From Lachnospiraceae bacterium UBA1683 (GTDB taxonomy: Bacteria; Bacillota; Clostridia; Lachnospirales; Lachnospiraceae), in contig DCKD01000012.1 in NCBI GenBank assembly GCA_002320245.1, forward strand, positions 1 through 27,846: a DNA stretch of 27,846 bases, written 5' to 3'. Below, piece after piece: positions 24,029-27,846 of this stretch. The position numbers and the translations under genes were made by a program. The notes beneath the pieces were generated by a model. The model saw only the letters and a program-made list of their open reading frames with translations. It did not search any database and was not told the origin of the DNA. The first letter of the stretch is position 1, and each line of letters begins with the position of its first letter.

Positions 24029-24066
24029 ATACTTATATTTCAGAGACTTTAGGAGGGTGGTTATTT

Positions 24067-24945
24067 ATGTCAGTTAGTGATTATTTTTCAACATTTTGTT
24101 CTAATTTAAGAATGAGTTCCGATACAGTTTCAACAATTCAATATCGTTATCATCAGATAACCAAAAGAATTAACCTTGATTATAGAAATAGCTCATCAGA
24201 AACGGCATATAGTTTGTATGTCGGTTCATACGGTAGAGGTACAGAAATATGGACAAGTGATATAGACATGATTGTTCAATTGCCATATGAAACATATGCT
24301 AAATTTGACGCATACAGCAGTAATGGTCAGTCAGCCCTTTTGCAAGAGGTAAAAGGCGTTTTACAGAAAACATATAGTACATCTTTTGTTAAGGGTGATG
24401 GACAAGTAATTGGTATAAATTTTACGGACGGTATAAATTTTGAAATTGTTCCAGCTTTTATTAACAAAGATGACAGTTATACTTATCCAGATTCCAATGA
24501 TGGAGGAAGCTGGAAAACTACAGACCCAAGAAAAGAAATTGCTGCTATGAATACAAGAAATAGTGACACTAATAAGAATTTAAAACGGCTGTGTAGAATG
24601 GCTAGAGCATGGAAAGAAAAATGTAATGTTTCAATGAGTGGAATATTGATAGATACATTAGCCTATAAATTCATTGGAGATTGGGAGTATAAAGATAAAT
24701 CGTATCTATATTATGATTTTATGAGTAGAGATTTTTTTGAATATCTAAAAAACATTGACACATCTCAAAGTTATTGGCTAGCACCAGGAAGTAACCGCTA
24801 TGTTTGGAAATCGGGTAGTTTTCAATCAAAGGCAAAAACAGCATATGATAATGCAGTAGCCGCCATATCGTATGAGAGCGATAATAAATCATATTCTGCA
24901 AAGCAAAAATGGAGAGAAATTTATGGAACGAAATTCCCAGATTAG
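24067..24945 (+). CDS. CD-NTase (cGAS/DncV-like nucleotidyltransferase) of a CBASS system
   Basis: A 292-residue SMODS-type nucleotidyltransferase. The active site is intact: VGSYGRGTEIWTSDIDMIV has Gly53-Ser54 and the metal-binding Asp65 and Asp67, and INFEIVPAF gives the third acidic residue, Glu126. The C-terminal helical half, with SGILIDTLAY, matches the family. Such enzymes make a cyclic oligonucleotide when phage infection is sensed, which activates a cell-killing effector. The next gene, overlapping by 23 bp, is a 2TM SLATT effector, so this is a minimal two-gene (type I) CBASS. No Cap2/Cap3 or HORMA/TRIP13 genes follow. Base composition is much more AT-rich than the surrounding element, a sign of separate acquisition. 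Confidence 0.88.
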   Translation: MSVSDYFSTFCSNLRMSSDTVSTIQYRYHQITKRINLDYRNSSSETAYSLYVGSYGRGTEIWTSDIDMIVQLPYETYAKFDAYSSNGQSALLQEVKGVLQKTYSTSFVKGDGQVIGINFTDGINFEIVPAFINKDDSYTYPDSNDGGSWKTTDPRKEIAAMNTRNSDTNKNLKRLCRMARAWKEKCNVSMSGILIDTLAYKFIGDWEYKDKSYLYYDFMSRDFFEYLKNIDTSQSYWLAPGSNRYVWKSGSFQSKAKTAYDNAVAAISYESDNKSYSAKQKWREIYGTKFPD

Positions 24946-25501
24946 CCAAGGCTATAAGTTGGAATCACAAATTAGAGAAGCATATGGCAGAGTTACATAT
25001 ACCCAAACCTGTCATGATAAAATCATAAGTCGTTTATTAAAGACAAATGACAGAATAAAGATTTGGCAAATTGTTTTGTCAGCGATTACTACGAGTGGTT
25101 TTATTGTTGCGATTCTTTCGGAAGATAAAATAGCAAGCGTATTAGGAGCAATTATATCCCTTGTATTACTGATTTTAAATTCTTATACAAAAAACTTCAA
25201 CTTAGTAGAAAAGGCACAAGAGCATAAGGTAGCGTCAGACACTTTATGGAAAATCAGAGAAGAATATGTATCTTTGTTAACTGATTTTGATATCTTAGAG
25301 CCAGAATCTATAATGAAAAAAAGGGATGAATTACAAGAAAGGACAGCGGAAGTATACAGTAACTCTCCCAGAACAGATGGAAAAAGTTATGCAGAAGCAC
25401 AAAAAGCTTTAAAGAATGATGAAGAACAAACTTTTTCAGAAAATGAAATTGATATTATGTTACCAAATTCTATAAGACGCAGTAATAGAGATATAAAATA
25501 A
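24923..25501 (+). CDS. SLATT-domain two-helix membrane effector of the CBASS system
   Basis: A 192-residue protein. The ATG at 24923 has GGAGAG 7 bp upstream and lies inside the end of the CD-NTase gene, a sign of coupled translation. After a helical N-terminus come two membrane helices (about 46-65, IKIWQIVLSAITTSGFIVAI, and 68-88, KIASVLGAIISLVLLILNSY) with a short turn. A long charged cytoplasmic helical region follows. This is the SLATT arrangement (SMODS and SLOG-associating 2TM effector). The role inferred for the family is a membrane pore that opens upon binding the cyclic nucleotide, killing the infected cell. The nucleotide sensed is unknown. Confidence 0.82.
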   Translation: MERNSQISQGYKLESQIREAYGRVTYTQTCHDKIISRLLKTNDRIKIWQIVLSAITTSGFIVAILSEDKIASVLGAIISLVLLILNSYTKNFNLVEKAQEHKVASDTLWKIREEYVSLLTDFDILEPESIMKKRDELQERTAEVYSNSPRTDGKSYAEAQKALKNDEEQTFSENEIDIMLPNSIRRSNRDIK

Positions 25502-25516
25502 TAAAAAATGTATGTG

Positions 25517-25548
25517 AAGGAGTATCGCAAAAATGGTACTCCTTTTTT
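25517..25548 (+). terminator. Terminator of the CBASS operon
   Basis: AAGGAGTA (25517-25524) pairs with TACTCCTT (25537-25544), with a 12-nt loop and a following T-run to 25548. It comes 16 bp after the SLATT stop. Confidence 0.82.
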
Positions 25549-25580
25549 CTTGTCCAAAATTCAGAAAGGATGTGATACCC

Positions 25581-25631
25581 ATGCACCGACAAGAAACGCA
25601 GGAGCGTTCCCCTCCACATAACATCATGTAG
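25581..25631 (+). other. Possible 16-codon leader ORF
   Basis: The frame MHRQETQERSPPHNIM follows AGAAAGGA by about 10 bp and stands upstream of a strong stem-loop in the leader of the Tn916-like genes. It may be a leader peptide. No other support exists. Confidence 0.25.
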
Positions 25632-25688
25632 AGATTCCGCCAGTCACGGGCTGGCAGAAATCCCCCTTATTCGGCTTGACTACCCTTT

Positions 25689-25760
25689 ACCTGTCAGAAT
25701 GGGATTTGTCAAGGGTGCGAAGCACAACGCCAGCCCTTGATAAATCACAGGTAGACAGGT
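25689..25760 (+). other. Large nested stem-loop in the leader before the conjugation genes
   Basis: An inner stem of 13 pairs with one G-U (GATTTGTCAAGGG 25703-25715 with CCCTTGATAAATC 25734-25746) is enclosed by an outer ACCTGTC/GACAGGT pair (25689-25695 with 25754-25760). There is no T-run. The 25551-25834 stretch is otherwise non-coding and probably a regulatory leader of the element, or a nicking/processing structure. Confidence 0.5.
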
Positions 25761-25834
25761 ATTCTCCACGAAGCTGAATGAGGAACTATCAAAACCCATT
25801 AACCATCAATCAGCAGAAAGGAAAGGTAAAACAT

Positions 25835-26149
25835 ATGGAACTTAAATTTGTTATCCCGAACATGGAAAAGACATTCGGCAGTTTGGAGTTTGCCGGAGAA
25901 GACAAGACAGAACAGCGCAGAATCAATGGGCGCATGACCGTACTCACACGCAGCTTCAATCTGTACTCTGACGTACAGAGGGCGGATGATATTGTCGTGA
26001 TTCTGCCAGCCGAAGCAGGCGAAAAGCATTTTGATTTTGAGGAACGTGTCAAGCTGATTAACCCATGTATTACCGCAGAGGGTTATAAAATCGGCACACG
26101 GGGCTTCACAAACTATATTCTCCATGCAGACGACATGGTAAAAGTATAA
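25835..26149 (+). CDS. DUF961 protein, Tn916 Orf23-like (YdcP)
   Basis: A 104-residue protein of the DUF961/YdcP family found at the head of Tn916-type conjugation modules. The N-terminal LKFVIPNMEKTFGSLEFAG and the central RRINGRMTVLTRSFNLYSD are as in that family, and the C-terminus ends in NYILHADDMV. The ATG at 25835 follows AAAGGAAAGG; the frame is open to 25778 but has no site there. It is cytoplasmic and of unsettled role, and always precedes Orf22. It marks the start of the conjugation block after the CBASS cargo. Confidence 0.85.
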   Translation: MELKFVIPNMEKTFGSLEFAGEDKTEQRRINGRMTVLTRSFNLYSDVQRADDIVVILPAEAGEKHFDFEERVKLINPCITAEGYKIGTRGFTNYILHADDMVKV

Positions 26150-26169
26150 GGAAAGAGAGGTACTAATTT

Positions 26170-26553
26170 ATGAGATTAGCAAATGGAATCGTCATTGACA
26201 AGGAAGCAACATTCGGGGCGTTGAAATTCTCCGCCCTCCGCCGTGAGGTTCGGATTCAAAACGAAGACGGTACGGTATCGGATGAAATCAAGGAACGCAC
26301 TTACGATTTGAAGTCCAGAGGACAGGGGCGCATGATTCAAGTGTCCATCCCTTCCAGCGTGCCGCTGAAAGAGTTTGAATATAACGCAGAAGTGGAAATC
26401 ATCAATCCCGTAGCCGATACCGTCGCAACCGCCACGTTTCAAGGTGCAGAGGTGGACTGGTATATCAAGGCGGATGATATTGTCTTGAAGAAAGGTGCTG
26501 CCCCTGCCGGAAATCCGCAGCCATTAAAGAAAAACAATCAAGCTGACAAGTAA
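26170..26553 (+). CDS. DUF961 protein, Tn916 Orf22-like
   Basis: A 127-residue second DUF961 protein. IVIDKEATFGALKFSALRRE and the ending YIKADDIVL parallel the Orf23-like neighbour, of which it is a distant paralogue. AGAGAGG precedes the ATG. In Tn916 the next gene would be orf21 (FtsK/TcpA-like coupling protein). Here a TIR gene is found in between, so this pair is separated from the rest of the module by about 1.1 kb of AT-rich DNA. Confidence 0.85.
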   Translation: MRLANGIVIDKEATFGALKFSALRREVRIQNEDGTVSDEIKERTYDLKSRGQGRMIQVSIPSSVPLKEFEYNAEVEIINPVADTVATATFQGAEVDWYIKADDIVLKKGAAPAGNPQPLKKNNQADK

Positions 26554-26596
26554 AATTCTATGATTAAACTATTAAATATTATATACTGAACGCAAA

Positions 26597-26625
26597 TTGC
26601 TTTTTCTGCTAATATGTAGTAAAAT
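26597..26625 (+). promoter_or_regulatory. Promoter of the TIR gene
   Basis: TTGCTT (26597-26602) and TAAAAT (26620-26625) with 17 bp spacing, in the AT-rich gap 26554-26654. The cargo gene thus has its own promoter and terminator. Confidence 0.6.
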
Positions 26626-26654
26626 ATATACAAATTACGATAAGGAGTATATCT

Positions 26655-27545
26655 ATGAGTGTTGAACAAGCACAACGTGCAGTTAATCAGCTTGATAAAG
26701 ACATTGCTGATTTAGAAAAAAAGATGGCTGATTTAGTAAAAAAAGAAGCTGATAAAACTAAAAGAATTGGTGATACACAGCGTAGCATAACAAAAAATAC
26801 ATCACAAAGTACATTACAGTCAAAAATGCGACAAATTGATAGTTATCAAAGAGAGGTTGCTAAAATTCTTGCAGATAAAGCAACCATAAATCAAAAATTA
26901 GCAGATAAAAGAAAAAAACGAGTAGACGCAGTTGGAAAATTGCAAAAGGAAGAAGCTACTCAAGCAAAGACACTCGCAAAACAACAAAAGAATGTTTTTA
27001 CTGCCTATGAACGACAAATAAATGAATTAACAAAGCAAATCGTAATGCAGGAAAATATTGCCACGGAAGAAAATATTATATTTGAATCTAATTCTGAGGA
27101 AGAGTATGATGTTTTCGTATCTCATGCTACGGAAGATAAAGAAAGTTTCTCTGATGAATTTGTTCGCATTTTGCATGAAGAATATAATCTTAAAGTATGG
27201 TATGATGCAGTTTCAATTAAATGGGGGGATAGTATCCGGACAGAAATAGATAAAGGATTGAAAAAATCTAAATTTGGTGTCGTTATATTGTCACGAAGCT
27301 ATATTAGCAAATATTGGACAAACTATGAATTAGAGGGTCTTTTTCAAAGAGAATGTAATGGTGGTAAGCTAATTTTGCCTATATGGCATAATATTACTAA
27401 ACAAGAAGTGCAAAATTTTAGCCCTTCTTTAGCTGGCAAAATGGCAATGAGTACAGCCTTTATGACACCAAACGAAATTGCTGAAAAGTTAAATGAATTA
27501 TTGGACATTAAAATGATTAAGACATCGTCGATTGGTTGTATTTAA
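26655..27545 (+). CDS. Coiled-coil TIR-domain protein, probable anti-phage NADase
   Basis: A 296-residue soluble protein. Residues 1-140 are a long Lys/Glu/Gln-rich coiled coil with heptads. Residues about 149-285 are a TIR domain, beginning EEYDVFVSHATEDK, with RSYISKYWTNYELEGLF carrying the likely catalytic Glu225. TIR proteins with this glutamate in bacterial defence cleave NAD+ or make signalling ADP-ribose products after infection. The coiled coil probably serves for oligomerisation or sensing. It has its own promoter and terminator and stands between Orf22 and the Orf21 stub, so it is cargo inserted in the conjugation module. No Thoeris ThsA, SAVED or STING partner is next to it in the window. 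AAGGAG precedes the ATG. Confidence 0.85.
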   Translation: MSVEQAQRAVNQLDKDIADLEKKMADLVKKEADKTKRIGDTQRSITKNTSQSTLQSKMRQIDSYQREVAKILADKATINQKLADKRKKRVDAVGKLQKEEATQAKTLAKQQKNVFTAYERQINELTKQIVMQENIATEENIIFESNSEEEYDVFVSHATEDKESFSDEFVRILHEEYNLKVWYDAVSIKWGDSIRTEIDKGLKKSKFGVVILSRSYISKYWTNYELEGLFQRECNGGKLILPIWHNITKQEVQNFSPSLAGKMAMSTAFMTPNEIAEKLNELLDIKMIKTSSIGCI

Positions 27546-27568
27546 CATTATACTTAGGATTTATATGA

Positions 27569-27603
27569 GCAGTTAATTCTCACTAAGAATTGGCTGCTTT
27601 TTT
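27569..27603 (+). terminator. Terminator of the TIR gene
   Basis: A 12 bp stem with two G-U pairs (GCAGTTAATTCT 27569-27580 with AGAATTGGCTGC 27586-27597), a 5-nt loop and six Ts (27598-27603). It lies 24 bp after the TIR stop. Confidence 0.82.
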
Positions 27604-27630
27604 CATGCAGTCAGAAAGGAGGTTTTTAGC

Positions 27631-27696
27631 ATGAAACAGTATCTCCCACGTGGCAAACGGATTCATGCCACGGACAAAGATTTAGGGAAACACTGA
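27631..27696 (+). pseudogene. Stub of a Tn916 Orf21-like (FtsK/TcpA coupling protein) gene
   Basis: A perfect AGAAAGGAGG lies 8 bp before the ATG. The 21 codons MKQYLPRGKRIHATDKDLGK... match the way Orf21-type proteins begin (a RGKRI...KDL pattern), the gene expected after Orf22. A TGA at 27694-27696 then stops it. After the TGA the same frame reads on with a hydrophobic stretch that does not resemble Orf21. The gene thus seems broken, by a small insertion or rearrangement, and the rest may lie beyond the window. The 27697-27846 stretch has a 9 bp hairpin and no other gene I can support. Confidence 0.5.
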
Positions 27697-27797
27697 TTAA
27701 AAATCAGCGTAGCACGCTTAATTGCTATTATCTGCATTTTTTTCGGTTTAATGGTATCAATGGCCCTTCGATACCCTCCTTGCATGCTTGATTCCGT

Positions 27798-27821
27798 GTA
27801 TGCCCTCCCCAAAGGGCATAC
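27798..27821. other. Perfect 9 bp hairpin near the window's right edge
   Basis: GTATGCCCT (27798-27806) pairs with AGGGCATAC (27813-27821), with a 6-nt loop. No T-run follows. It lies in the unexplained sequence after the Orf21 stub and could be the end of an inserted element. Confidence 0.4.
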
Positions 27822-27846
27822 TTATGCCATACAAAAATCCCTGCTT

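Larger units (their letters stand above)
22050..27846. mobile_element. Left part of an integrative conjugative element (Tn916-type module, serine recombinase)
   Basis: The element begins at the feoB junction and runs past the window's right edge. It holds a ribbon-helix-helix gene and large serine recombinase, a CBASS pair, two DUF961 genes equal to Tn916 Orf23 and Orf22, a TIR gene and a stub of the next conjugation gene. The backbone genes have moderate GC and the two cargo blocks are clearly AT-rich. Tn916 itself uses a tyrosine integrase, so this is a Tn916-related conjugation module with a different recombinase, as in Tn5397. Confidence 0.8.

Noticed and set aside
1..27846. CRISPR array, tRNA or rRNA genes
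   Set aside because: No direct-repeat and spacer array was found; the only tandem array (672-786) has no spacers. No cloverleaf or rRNA-like sequence was recognised.

Overview
The window looks like chromosomal DNA of a gut Clostridia (Lachnospiraceae-like) bacterium with a mobile element at its right end. This rests on moderate GC, AGGAGG-type ribosome binding sites, GPH sugar symporters paired with AraC regulators, a class B sortase pilus locus and a Tn916-type conjugation module with a large serine recombinase. No rRNA, tRNA or CRISPR array was seen.

Region 1 (1-9977) is a sugar operon read leftward from about 8600 to a terminator at 562-604. Its order is TIM-barrel isomerase-like enzyme, Gfo/Idh/MocA oxidoreductase, a second oxidoreductase, a second TIM-barrel enzyme, GPH symporter, TM2 membrane protein and a GH79-like glycosidase. 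A divergent AraC regulator (8742-9977) probably controls it. Two oxidoreductases with two TIM-barrel enzymes suggest an oxidation/elimination route for glycosides as well as ordinary hydrolysis. A shortened HAD phosphatase gene lies at the far left, and a 5 x 23 bp tandem repeat abuts the glycosidase stop codon.

Region 2 (9978-14720) is a second small catabolic locus: an AraC regulator (leftward) divergent from a GPH symporter, an amidohydrolase and a creatininase-family hydrolase. It is closed by a strong bidirectional terminator.

Region 3 (14744-21186) is the most interesting chromosomal part. A leftward six-gene operon has the same order as the streptococcal FCT pilus loci: Cpa-like surface protein, small conserved protein, SipA-like signal peptidase homologue without the catalytic lysine, major pilin, class B sortase, minor pilin. 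Just upstream is a 365 bp segment bounded by perfect 23 bp inverted repeats (19995-20017 and 20337-20359). Inside it are a consensus sigma-70 promoter and a hairpin terminator. A tyrosine recombinase gene follows, and its stop codon lies inside the right repeat. This is a self-contained phase-variation switch. In the orientation given, the promoter points away from the pilus genes, so the sequence appears to show the OFF state.

Region 4 (about 22050 to the end) is the left end of an integrative conjugative element inserted in feoB, of which only the C-terminal part remains here. It carries a ribbon-helix-helix gene plus large serine recombinase, and two DUF961 genes matching Tn916 Orf23 and Orf22. 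Two AT-rich defence cargoes sit among the backbone genes: a two-gene CBASS (CD-NTase plus SLATT 2TM effector) and a coiled-coil TIR protein. The TIR gene lies between Orf22 and the stub of what seems to be the Orf21 (FtsK-like) gene, which stops after 21 codons.
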